Positions 15,800 through 22,040 of a stretch of DNA of 22,091 nucleotides are shown here, in pieces. Numbering within the stretch: the stretch's first letter is position 1; the number at the start of each line of letters is the position of its first letter. Location of the stretch: the IMG/VR virus record IMGVR_UViG_3300009080_000059, positions 1-22,091 of that record. One strand, given 5' to 3'. A program made the position numbers and the translations under genes. The notes beneath the pieces are model-generated. The model was not told the origin of the DNA, did not search any database, and saw only the letters and a list, made by a program, of their open reading frames with translations. Source of the stretch: a virus.

Positions 15800-15830
15800 A
15801 AAAAGGGCTATTATCAGCCTTTTTTGGCTC
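15800..15830 (-). terminator. Terminator overlapping a triple stop codon
   Basis: On the minus strand AAAAAAGGC-TGATAATA-GCCC is followed by seven T's, with the A and T tracts extending the stem. The TGA, TAA and TAG in the loop are three consecutive in-frame stops (15816-15808) of the gene at 15814-16185. Confidence 0.75.
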
Positions 15831-16185
15831 TCTGATGTAGTAAGCGTAGCATTTGAACATATCCAGGCCCTGCTGTAACTATATCATCAAGCATTTTAAG
15901 TGCTGGCAAGTACCCTTTGACCATTGAACTTGGTACCGACTTGCCATTTAATGCTAGTTCTAAAAACTTCTTTGTGAGCATCATATTACTCTGTCCTACA
16001 ATCATTCTATAAAGAAGTAAGTCTCTTGCTTCAACACGCTGTTCAATGCGGTCAAATGCTCCTTCATCTAATTCTTCTAGATCGTTGAATACTAACTGTA
16101 GTTCATCTAACTTCTCAAGTAGCTCTACAGACTCTTTGTCCGGAGATATATCTTGATCGTTTTCTAATGCTCGGATAAAATCCAT
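15814..16185 (-). CDS. Helical unknown protein at the end of the NTase/ligase-like operon
   Basis: 123 residues, mainly helical and Leu/Glu-rich (VELLEKLDELQLVFNDLEELDEG), with a basic end (RLLHQRAKKG). No domain recognised. The ATG shares its A with the preceding TAA stop (TAATG), placing it last in the 18764-to-15814 operon. The gene finishes with TGA-TAA-TAG inside a terminator hairpin. It lacks the shared N-terminal signature. It might be an adaptor for its neighbours, which is speculation. Confidence 0.7.
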   Translation of the reverse strand: MDFIRALENDQDISPDKESVELLEKLDELQLVFNDLEELDEGAFDRIEQRVEARDLLLYRMIVGQSNMMLTKKFLELALNGKSVPSSMVKGYLPALKMLDDIVTAGPGYVQMLRLLHQRAKKG

Positions 16186-16592
16186 TACTTGCCTCGGGCC
16201 ATTGCTCTTGCTTTTGCGTCAATCTCGTCATCACTCGGGCCAGCGTCAAAATCATCTTCTGGCTCATCTACTGGTTCTGGATCTTTAACTACCGGCTTAA
16301 TTGGGCCAGTCTTTTTAGCAAGTTCAATAAACTCCATTGCGTCCTGTTTTGAACAACCACTATCTTTTAGTAGTTCAGGCAAGGTACGTGGTCCCCACGT
16401 TGTGCCAAAGCGTGTTAGCGCATCACCAAATGCAGACATTCTATTTGACTTTGCAATTTCTTCGTCTGATGTAGTTTTTGTTATCTTCATCTTTGCACTT
16501 AGGTCCATTAGTGTGCGGCCCATTGTTGCAAAGTGTTTTGTCTTAGGATCATCACCGTAGTTAGATTCTGTTACTATCTCATTCATTTTCAT
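16185..16592 (-). CDS. Unknown protein with capsid-targeting-like N-terminus and acidic tail
   Basis: 135 residues. The start MKMNEIVTE|SNYG fits the shared signature and a V-T-E|S cleavage-like site after residue 9. Residues 20-90 look like a small helical domain (TLPELLKDSGCSKQDAMEFIELAKK). Residues 95-135 are an acidic, Pro-rich linker (EPVDEPEDDFDAGPSDDEIDA) with a short basic end. AAGGA lies ten bases before the ATG. It is the next gene after the ligase-like one, 15 bases away. Function unknown. Confidence 0.7.
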   Translation of the reverse strand: MKMNEIVTESNYGDDPKTKHFATMGRTLMDLSAKMKITKTTSDEEIAKSNRMSAFGDALTRFGTTWGPRTLPELLKDSGCSKQDAMEFIELAKKTGPIKPVVKDPEPVDEPEDDFDAGPSDDEIDAKARAMARGK

Positions 16593-16607
16593 TGTATTAG
16601 TTTCCTT

Positions 16608-17693
16608 TTAGTTCGGTTGCCATCTAGAGCGTGGAACCAATTTAATCTTTGATTTTTGAGCAACGTAACCTTCACCGCCGCGTTCGTCGCCTGTTGATGC
16701 TTTAATGTCTGCATCAGCATCGTCTAGTTGATCTATAATATCATCCTTTGCTAACATAATTTGTTTTACCAAACCAAATATAGCTAGAAGTGCTTGTGGC
16801 GACTCGTTATGCATTGCCTGTATCTTTGCCTGCTTGTTAGCACTAACCTTACTAGTGCCTAGCCAATCAAAGAATCCTTTTTCAATATTCTGTAATTGTT
16901 TTGTTCGTGTCATATGATTAACATAGGTATAAATTATGTTCTTCATATCACTTAACCCTTTCACTGGAGCAAGGAACGAATCAATTAATTTTCCATTCTT
17001 TTGTACCAGCTTACGTATACTATCTGTTTCGCCTGACTTCACAGTTGGCTGATGTGATACATAAGTTTGCCCTAGTACTACAACATCTTTACTGTTTAGT
17101 TCACCTACTTGGTTAACTGGCTGTCCGTCTTTGTCTCCAAAGGCATTATATCTTGTGTGTACTGTAACTCCTACTTTAGACTGTGCTATACGTTTACCTA
17201 TATCGCTGTTAACGTCTACAGTATAAGTTACTTTGTTTGGTGTAAATTGTATTTTACCATCTGTTATTGTGTATGGATTACCTGGATGGTATAATAAGTC
17301 TCCGTATACATATTGATTTGTACTTGGTGGAGTTGAGCCTTTTAGTATGTCAAATATCTGTCCCATATCATTGCCAAACTTCTCACGCCATTGTTCGCCT
17401 TTGCCACTGTTCTTGATAAACTTAGAAAGGTCAGCGGATGATGTTGAACGCTGTCTTCCCCAGCCATTCTTACCAACCATAACAAACTCACCATTGTCTT
17501 CACGTCCCCAATAGATAGTTGGATTACCGTCCCACTTAATGGCAACGTCTGAACTATCTGTTCCTAGGGTGTCTAGTATGTCTGCGGCTTTGTTCGCACC
17601 CTGTGACCCATCAACAAACACTAGGTCCTCTAAGTGTTGATACTCTCGGCCAACTTTTGCTTCTGTTAATATACGGAATTCACCAAATCTCAT
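16608..17693 (-). CDS. Ligase-like protein with KWDG motif and capsid-targeting-like N-terminus
   Basis: 361 residues. AIKWDGNPTIYWGR (Lys53) matches motif I, KxDG, where ATP-dependent ligases and capping enzymes bind the nucleotide. YVYGDLLYH (128-136) resembles motif III, with Asp in place of the usual Glu. EGYV (341-344) and KIKLVPR (349-355) resemble motifs IV and V, though they are unusually close together and near the C-terminus. The start MRFGEFRILTE|AKVG has a good L-T-E|A prohead-protease-like site. It is coupled by ATGA to the nucleotidyltransferase-like gene. A ligase or nucleotidyltransferase role, perhaps in nucleic-acid end repair, is likely but unproven. It may instead be a catalytically drifted relative. 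Confidence 0.7.
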   Translation of the reverse strand: MRFGEFRILTEAKVGREYQHLEDLVFVDGSQGANKAADILDTLGTDSSDVAIKWDGNPTIYWGREDNGEFVMVGKNGWGRQRSTSSADLSKFIKNSGKGEQWREKFGNDMGQIFDILKGSTPPSTNQYVYGDLLYHPGNPYTITDGKIQFTPNKVTYTVDVNSDIGKRIAQSKVGVTVHTRYNAFGDKDGQPVNQVGELNSKDVVVLGQTYVSHQPTVKSGETDSIRKLVQKNGKLIDSFLAPVKGLSDMKNIIYTYVNHMTRTKQLQNIEKGFFDWLGTSKVSANKQAKIQAMHNESPQALLAIFGLVKQIMLAKDDIIDQLDDADADIKASTGDERGGEGYVAQKSKIKLVPRSRWQPN

Positions 17694-18514
17694 TTTACTA
17701 ATACGCTCGCTAATGTAACAATTCTATTTATTTGCTTGTCGGCTAATGATTCAAATGTTGACTCAGGTACTTGTTTACCTGCCTTCTCCATTGTTTCTTT
17801 CCAGGGAGCAATAAGCTCTTCGTAGTTTGGATCTTTCTTTAAAAAAGCAAGCATTGATTCTACAGTAATTGTATCAGATTCTTTTGCTCCTTTGCCTAGT
17901 AGCATAGGTGCAATATCATTCCAGTTAGAAGCAACTACTTCATCGCCTTGTGCAGGATCAACTAAGCCGAACTTAGGACTAAATTTTAAGCCTCGTCCTC
18001 TTGCAATACTTGATAACAATATAGCTCTGTCTGTTCCGCCAAACTGTGGGGTGCCGCCTCGCTTTGCTCCACGTTGGAACTCTGGGTTGTCAGTAAACAT
18101 AAAGTCTGTTTGCACATAACCATTCTTGGAGTTGCCTGCAATAGGTGTACGGAAATGAACTTGATCGCCTGCATTATGAATCCAACCGTCTGTCTTCTTG
18201 CGGCCTTTGTTCATGATAGCTTCGTCATCAATGCCTTTTGATTTTAACCAACTAGTAAGTTTAGCAATCAATTGTTCTTTGCTAATTTTACTTGCGTCTG
18301 TGTTTAAGTCTAAGTCGCCGGAACTATTCTTTTCAAACTCTCCATCTGGATCGTTTTTCTTACCTGTTGTACCTAACCAATCTTCTTCATCGTATACTAA
18401 GCCTGTAATCTTTTCTATAAAGTCTATTGAAGCTTGTACGTCTTTGGTTGCAATACGCTGAGTAAGAGGTCCTTGCTCGGATTTAAATATGTTGCCACCT
18501 TCTTTAAGAATCAT
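17690..18514 (-). CDS. Pol-beta-like nucleotidyltransferase-type protein
   Basis: 274 residues. WLGTTGKK (46-53) followed by SSGDLDLNTD (64-73) looks like the Gly-(Gly/Ser) and Asp-x-Asp elements of the pol-beta superfamily, giving Asp67 and Asp69. VQTDFMF (134-140) supplies the third acidic residue, Asp137. The spacing between the first Gly and Asp67 is longer than usual, so this is suggestive rather than certain. It begins MILKEGG, only a partial match to the shared signature. Its start overlaps the upstream gene by 11 bases and its stop overlaps the ligase-like gene by ATGA, so the two are made together. Confidence 0.65.
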   Translation of the reverse strand: MILKEGGNIFKSEQGPLTQRIATKDVQASIDFIEKITGLVYDEEDWLGTTGKKNDPDGEFEKNSSGDLDLNTDASKISKEQLIAKLTSWLKSKGIDDEAIMNKGRKKTDGWIHNAGDQVHFRTPIAGNSKNGYVQTDFMFTDNPEFQRGAKRGGTPQFGGTDRAILLSSIARGRGLKFSPKFGLVDPAQGDEVVASNWNDIAPMLLGKGAKESDTITVESMLAFLKKDPNYEELIAPWKETMEKAGKQVPESTFESLADKQINRIVTLASVLVK

Positions 18515-18764
18515 TTTTCTTACTCTCCATTATTCTGTTTATGCTTCTTTTAAACTTACGAGGATCGCCTGATTTAATACTGTTAATAAATCTGCGTTCC
18601 AACTCGGATGCATTATCTTGATCATATGTTCTATGTATCATATTTAATAAGTTAATAGAGCTTTCAATGATGTTACTTGCAGATGCTTCGATCAACAAGT
18701 CGTTATCCTTGGGTCTACCAATATTATTAAGTTCATCCAGGATACTTCTAGTTTTTTTACGCAT
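18504..18764 (-). CDS. Small basic helical unknown protein, first gene of the NTase/ligase-like operon
   Basis: 86 residues. It is almost entirely helical and basic overall (DPRKFKRSINRIMESKK), starting MRKKTRSILDELNNIG. The ATG has AGGAAAG 7 bases upstream. A CTAAATA late-type motif lies 21 bases before the start, so it leads the operon of five overlapping or closely spaced genes down to 15814. No domain is recognised. A nucleic-acid-binding partner for the downstream enzymes is an inference. Confidence 0.7.
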   Translation of the reverse strand: MRKKTRSILDELNNIGRPKDNDLLIEASASNIIESSINLLNMIHRTYDQDNASELERRFINSIKSGDPRKFKRSINRIMESKKNDS

Positions 18765-18784
18765 TAGTTTACTTTCCTATATTT

Positions 18785-18793
18785 GTATTTAGT
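18785..18793 (-). promoter_or_regulatory. Late-type promoter motif ACTAAATAC
   Basis: On the minus strand ACTAAATAC, 21 bases before the ATG at 18764. It faces a plus-strand motif at 18802-18810, making a compact divergent promoter pair. Confidence 0.5.
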
Positions 18794-18801
18794 TACAATA
18801 A

Positions 18802-18810
18802 CAATAAATA
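18802..18810 (+). promoter_or_regulatory. Late-type promoter motif CAATAAATA before the lipase gene
   Basis: CAATAAATA on the plus strand, 22 bases before the lipase ATG. It fits NATAAATA and the spacing is like that of the other late motifs in the window. Confidence 0.5.
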
Positions 18811-18832
18811 AATGTACATAATGGAGGGCACA

Positions 18833-19600
18833 ATGAAAGGTATACAAAAATTAAGTTTTTTAGAAAGATCATTATTATTCGCTAAACTATCACAAGTAGC
18901 ATATAATAACATAGACGATGCTAAAAAGCAAGCAAAAGAATTAGGTTTCACAACTATTGAGTTTTATGACAAAGACGGAGCACAAGCATATCGATTTATG
19001 AACAAGACAGATCTTGTTATTGCTTGTAGAGGAACACAACCTACAGAATTTAATGACATCAAAGCAGATTTAAAAGCCCTACCAGTTCTTGCAGAAACTA
19101 TGAGTCGAGTACACAGAGGTTTCAAAGCAGAAGTTGATGAACTTTGGCCAATGGTCGAAGAAGATGTATTACGTAAAACAAACTTAAACAAGACACTTTG
19201 GTTTTGTGGACATAGTTTAGGAGCGGCAATGGCAACTATAATGTCTAGTCGTTGCAAACATAATATTGAACTAAATGACCCAGTACAATTATACACTTAT
19301 GGTTCTCCTCGTGTAGGTTGGAAAGGTTATTGTGATAATATATGTGTCGAGCATAATAGATGGAAGAACAATAATGATATTGTTACTAGTGTTCCTCCAA
19401 CGTTTATGGGATATAAGCACCACGGTACTAAACACTACATCAACGCCTATGGTAATGTCCGTAATTTAACTTCATGGCAACGAATCAAAGATAAGTTGCG
19501 TGGACTATGGATGGGTATTAAGGCTGGTAAGGTAGATTCATTTAGCGATCACAGTATTGATGAATACATCAAACACATTGAAACAGCGTTAGGAAAATAA
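18833..19600 (+). CDS. Class 3 lipase, alpha/beta hydrolase
   Basis: 255 residues from the ATG at 18833, chosen because GGAGGG lies just before it; an upstream in-frame ATG lacks a site. The nucleophile elbow [11 protein letters not shown] has Ser128, Asp172 lies in [10 protein letters not shown], and His230 lies in SDHSIDEYI, giving a full Ser-Asp-His triad in lipase_3 order. YTYGSPRVG before the Asp is also typical. There is no signal peptide, so it acts in the cytoplasm or is released at lysis. It would hydrolyse acyl esters, possibly host membrane lipids. It is the only complete plus-strand gene here and overlaps prs tail to tail by 12 bases. Confidence 0.9.
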   Translation: MKGIQKLSFLERSLLFAKLSQVAYNNIDDAKKQAKELGFTTIEFYDKDGAQAYRFMNKTDLVIACRGTQPTEFNDIKADLKALPVLAETMSRVHRGFKAEVDELWPMVEEDVLRKTNLNKTLWFCGHSLGAAMATIMSSRCKHNIELNDPVQLYTYGSPRVGWKGYCDNICVEHNRWKNNNDIVTSVPPTFMGYKHHGTKHYINAYGNVRNLTSWQRIKDKLRGLWMGIKAGKVDSFSDHSIDEYIKHIETALGK

Positions 19601-20521
19601 ACTACTAACGCTTTCTTCGTTTGACACTCTACGTATTGCTTCACCAAACAAAGGCGCGACACTAACCTGTCGTGTCTTTTTACAGTTCTTAGGACAACGA
19701 TCGTTGATACTATCTGTAACTACTAACTCCTCTAACACACTCTTTTCAACCTTGTTACATGCTTCGCCTGACAATACACCATGTGTAATATAAGCACGAA
19801 CTGACAATGCACCTGCGTCCATAATTGCTTTGGCCGCACTACATAATGTTCCGCCTGAGTCAACAATGTCGTCAACTAGAATAGCATGTTTGCCTTCAAC
19901 ATCACCAATCAGTGCCATTACTTCGCTCTTGCCTGCTTCAGGCCTACGCTTGTCTACAATAGCAATGTCTCCATGGAACATGTCTGCAAACTTACGAGCT
20001 CTAACAGCACCACCTGCATCTGGTGATACAAATACTGTCGGCTCTTCTGTGTTAACTTTATATTTGATGTCTTTGGCAAATACTTTACGGCTTGTTAAAT
20101 CGTCCACTGGAATATCAAAGAAACCTTGTATCTGTCCTGCGTGTAGATCCATTGTAAGGATTCTATCTGCGCCTGCTGTAACTAATAAGTTAGCAACTAA
20201 CTTTGCTGTAATAGGAGTACGACTTGCACTCTTACGATCTTGTCTAGCATAACCGAAGTAAGGAATAACAGCAGTAATACGACTAGCACTTGATCGTCTT
20301 GCCGCATCAATCATAATCAACAGTTCCATTAAACTATCATTTACAGGGGATGATGTACTTTGTATAATAAACACATCTTCGCCTCTAACGTTTTCTTCAA
20401 ACTCAACACTTGTTTCTCCGTCTGCAAATGTTGATATTGTTGCTGGTACTAGTCCAGCAAAACAGTGTTCTGCAATATCTTGTGCTAACACCCTATTGCT
20501 ATTCCCTGCGATTATTTTCAT
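19589..20521 (-). CDS. prs: Ribose-phosphate pyrophosphokinase (PRPP synthetase)
   Basis: 310 residues, normal for bacterial Prs (about 315). It makes PRPP from ribose 5-phosphate and ATP for purine, pyrimidine and NAD synthesis. Visible motifs are the ATP loop [17 protein letters not shown], the metal site [18 protein letters not shown], and the PRPP-binding [13 protein letters not shown]. The start could be ATG 20521 (AAGGA 12 bases upstream) or TTG 20527 (6 bases); the ATG is used here. It follows a sigma70-like promoter and a terminator, so it is a separate early-type unit. No truncation is seen. Confidence 0.97.
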   Translation of the reverse strand: MKIIAGNSNRVLAQDIAEHCFAGLVPATISTFADGETSVEFEENVRGEDVFIIQSTSSPVNDSLMELLIMIDAARRSSASRITAVIPYFGYARQDRKSASRTPITAKLVANLLVTAGADRILTMDLHAGQIQGFFDIPVDDLTSRKVFAKDIKYKVNTEEPTVFVSPDAGGAVRARKFADMFHGDIAIVDKRRPEAGKSEVMALIGDVEGKHAILVDDIVDSGGTLCSAAKAIMDAGALSVRAYITHGVLSGEACNKVEKSVLEELVVTDSINDRCPKNCKKTRQVSVAPLFGEAIRRVSNEESVSSLFS

Positions 20522-20573
20522 CTTCAAACTGTTTCCTTTCCGCTATGGATGGTTAATTTCTTAGTGTTTGTAT

Positions 20574-20602
20574 AGTATATATGTAAATGGTTTAAAAGTC
20601 AA
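20574..20602 (-). promoter_or_regulatory. Sigma70-like promoter for prs
   Basis: On the minus strand TTGACT (20597-20602), 17 bases, TATACT (20574-20579): 5 of 6 for each element. The -35 abuts the terminator of the upstream permease gene. Confidence 0.75.
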
Positions 20603-20603
20603 G

Positions 20604-20636
20604 AAAAAAGACGCCGAAACGTCTTTTTATTTTTTG
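20604..20636 (-). terminator. Terminator after the PiT permease gene
   Basis: The minus strand reads AAAAAGACG-TTTCGG-CGTC followed by six T's, starting six bases after the permease stop. The A/T tracts on both sides mean it could work in both directions. Confidence 0.85.
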
Positions 20637-20641
20637 TTGTA

Positions 20642-21613
20642 TTACAGTCCGTTTGGTACGATAATATAATGTATCATAAGAACCAATGCTACTGAAGCAC
20701 CAAGTCCTACCATCATCTTTCCAAAGTCCTTTGCTACAAGTGGAAACACACTCTTGGTCTTTTGCTTACCATAGTATGTAGCCATTGCAAGTTCACGTCC
20801 TGCAAGTAGACCAACGAACACCCAAGTTGTTGACATAGGAATATCGTTGAGCTCTTTAAAGAAGTATAAGCACAACCAATAGAATAAATCAATCAGTGTT
20901 GCTGATCTTACATATTTTGTATTGTGCTTCTCTAGAACAATTTGTTGTATCTTGCCGCCTCGTTCTCTAAACATAAAGAACATGCCTGCTACAAATACAA
21001 AACTAATTAGGAACATTAAGTCCATAGGAACTACACGTGGCAGGAATACAGCGATGTTTGCCATGTCATGACTAAGCCATGTCCACCACAAGCCACCAGT
21101 TGCTATCCATTGTGCAATGCGCCAAAACTTCTTGTTCTCTTCGCTTACTGGTTTCGTTTCGTCAAACCAACTGTTTGCATACTTTGTTATAGCAAACCAT
21201 ACCATGTATGCAAAACCTGCGGCTACACCGTAACCCATTATCGATTTCATAAGCATCTTCTCCAACACGAAAGTTGAAGCAAATACTGATAAGACCAAGA
21301 ACGAAGTTGATACTGGTACACCTAAACGTGTTAGTGCAACAAGTATTGCAGGCGCGGCTGCATGATACCATTGTACTTCTTGCCAGGGTATCTTGTTAAG
21401 TCTTCCGTAACTGATGTCGCCACCATTTACACTCCAACCATACCATAAGGTTGCAAGTAACACTGCACTTGCGGCTCCCCATAATGTTTTGTAGTTGAAT
21501 CTCTCATTGTTTGATGCCATCCATGTACCGAGAGTTTGTACTGAATCATTTGCTATTACCGCATATGCGGCGAATAGGAACCCGACTAGGCTCCATAAGG
21601 TGAGTGCTTCCAT
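20642..21613 (-). CDS. PiT-family inorganic phosphate permease
   Basis: 323 residues with about eight or nine hydrophobic membrane segments. Two PiT half-signatures are visible: AYAVIANDSVQTLGT (Asn22, Asp23) with GVPVSTSFLV, and WLSHDMANIAVFLPR (Asp183, Asn186) with DIPMSTTWVFVG. These are the duplicated transport motifs of ion-coupled phosphate carriers. It is shorter than E. coli PitA (about 499) and its signatures differ from the usual GANDVANAxGT, so it is a divergent phage-type member. It would bring phosphate into the infected cell. AAGGAG precedes the ATG, and a sigma70-like promoter with an inverted repeat lies upstream. Confidence 0.9.
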   Translation of the reverse strand: MEALTLWSLVGFLFAAYAVIANDSVQTLGTWMASNNERFNYKTLWGAASAVLLATLWYGWSVNGGDISYGRLNKIPWQEVQWYHAAAPAILVALTRLGVPVSTSFLVLSVFASTFVLEKMLMKSIMGYGVAAGFAYMVWFAITKYANSWFDETKPVSEENKKFWRIAQWIATGGLWWTWLSHDMANIAVFLPRVVPMDLMFLISFVFVAGMFFMFRERGGKIQQIVLEKHNTKYVRSATLIDLFYWLCLYFFKELNDIPMSTTWVFVGLLAGRELAMATYYGKQKTKSVFPLVAKDFGKMMVGLGASVALVLMIHYIIVPNGL

Positions 21614-21658
21614 CCTTTTCTCCTTTGCTTGACGGCTTTACCCCGTCGCTCACAAACT

Positions 21659-21685
21659 AGTAAGCGAGATTGCTTACTATTTTTT
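21659..21685 (+). terminator. Terminator-like hairpin in the PiT upstream region
   Basis: TAGTAAGC-GAGATT-GCTTACTA is an 8-bp perfect stem from 21658 followed by six T's on the plus strand. It points toward the plus-strand gene at the right end and would stop antisense transcripts. On the minus strand it lies in the permease leader without a U-tract. Confidence 0.55.
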
Positions 21686-21686
21686 A

Positions 21687-21715
21687 ACTGTAACATCACT
21701 TAATGTTACTGTCAA
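21687..21715 (-). promoter_or_regulatory. Sigma70-like promoter for PiT permease with inverted repeat between -35 and -10
   Basis: On the minus strand TTGACA (21710-21715), 17 bases, TACAGT (21687-21692). The spacer is filled by GTAACAT-N6-ATGTTAC (7 bp perfect, flanked by CTG/CTG-type ends), a likely operator. Confidence 0.55.
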
Positions 21716-21716
21716 A

Positions 21717-21735
21717 CATATTTACTAAAAATATG
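21717..21735. repeat. Inverted repeat CATATTT-N5-AAATATG
   Basis: A 7-bp perfect inverted repeat just upstream of the permease -35 element. It could be a regulator site or a chance AT-rich palindrome. Confidence 0.4.
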
Positions 21736-21770
21736 ATTACAGTTTTATTACAATGGTGCAACAATCTTGT

Positions 21771-21820
21771 GTTATGCATTTAGTGCATAACGAGTATGCA
21801 TAAATGTAACTTGATTTATG
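21771..21820. repeat. Cluster of TGCATAA half-sites
   Basis: GTTATGCA-TTTAG-TGCATAAC (21771-21791) is an 8-bp perfect inverted repeat. Another TGCATAA begins at 21797, and a TTATGC lies near 21816. The four half-sites end at the plus-strand promoter, as expected for an operator array. Confidence 0.5.
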
Positions 21821-21839
21821 CTCTTAAAGCATGTATTAT
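21811..21839 (+). promoter_or_regulatory. Sigma70-like promoter for the right-end plus-strand gene
   Basis: TTGATT (21811-21816), 17 bases, TATTAT (21834-21839) on the plus strand. An ATGCT/AGCAT inverted repeat lies in the spacer. Confidence 0.5.
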
Positions 21840-21851
21840 GTAGTAGTAAAG

Positions 21852-21859
21852 TATAAATA
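21852..21859 (+). promoter_or_regulatory. Late promoter TATAAATA
   Basis: An exact match to the T4 late -10 element, 13 bases downstream of the sigma70-like -10. The right-end gene may thus be transcribed both early and late. Confidence 0.6.
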
Positions 21860-22040
21860 CAAGCGTTAAAACAGTCGCAATGACGGTTTTGACAACACAC
21901 ATAGACACATTGGATAGACAATGCGGATCATCCATCCGTTACAAGTGATTGACGAATACCAAAGGTATTTGCACCGCCGGGGAAGTTCCGGGGTATTGCT
22001 TTCCTCAAGCATCATTGAAAACTTAACCAAGGAGAACGAA
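21860..22040 (+). promoter_or_regulatory. Long structured leader of the right-end gene
   Basis: About 180 bases before the ATG at 22041. Hairpins are visible at 21924-21938 (CGGAT/ATCCG), 21955-21969 (AATACC/GGTATT) and 21997-22011 (TGCTT/AAGCA). The AATACC can pair with GGTATT at 21964 or with a second GGTATT at 21992, so two exclusive folds are possible. No known riboswitch consensus is recognised. From ATG 21921 the frame is open into the gene, so coding cannot be fully excluded. Confidence 0.4.

Noticed and set aside
17723-17732. AATAAATAG match to the late motif on the minus strand
   Set aside because: It lies inside the coding end of the nucleotidyltransferase-like gene and no start codon follows at a suitable distance other than the coupled one.
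19830-20252. 140-codon plus-strand frame opposite prs
   Set aside because: prs is unmistakable on the other strand, and this frame has no start signals or domain.
21687-21760. PhoB box before the permease gene
   Set aside because: CTGTAA/CTGTCA half-sites exist but not with the 11-base direct-repeat spacing of a Pho box, and a TTGACA -35 is present instead.
21890-22000. tRNA-like or known riboswitch element in the right-end leader
   Set aside because: No acceptor stem, anticodon arm or T-loop consensus; the glutamine riboswitch consensus could not be matched either.
21921-22040. Coding extension of the right-end gene to ATG 21921
   Set aside because: The frame is open but lacks a ribosome site, while AAGGAG sits before ATG 22041. 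Kept only as a caveat.
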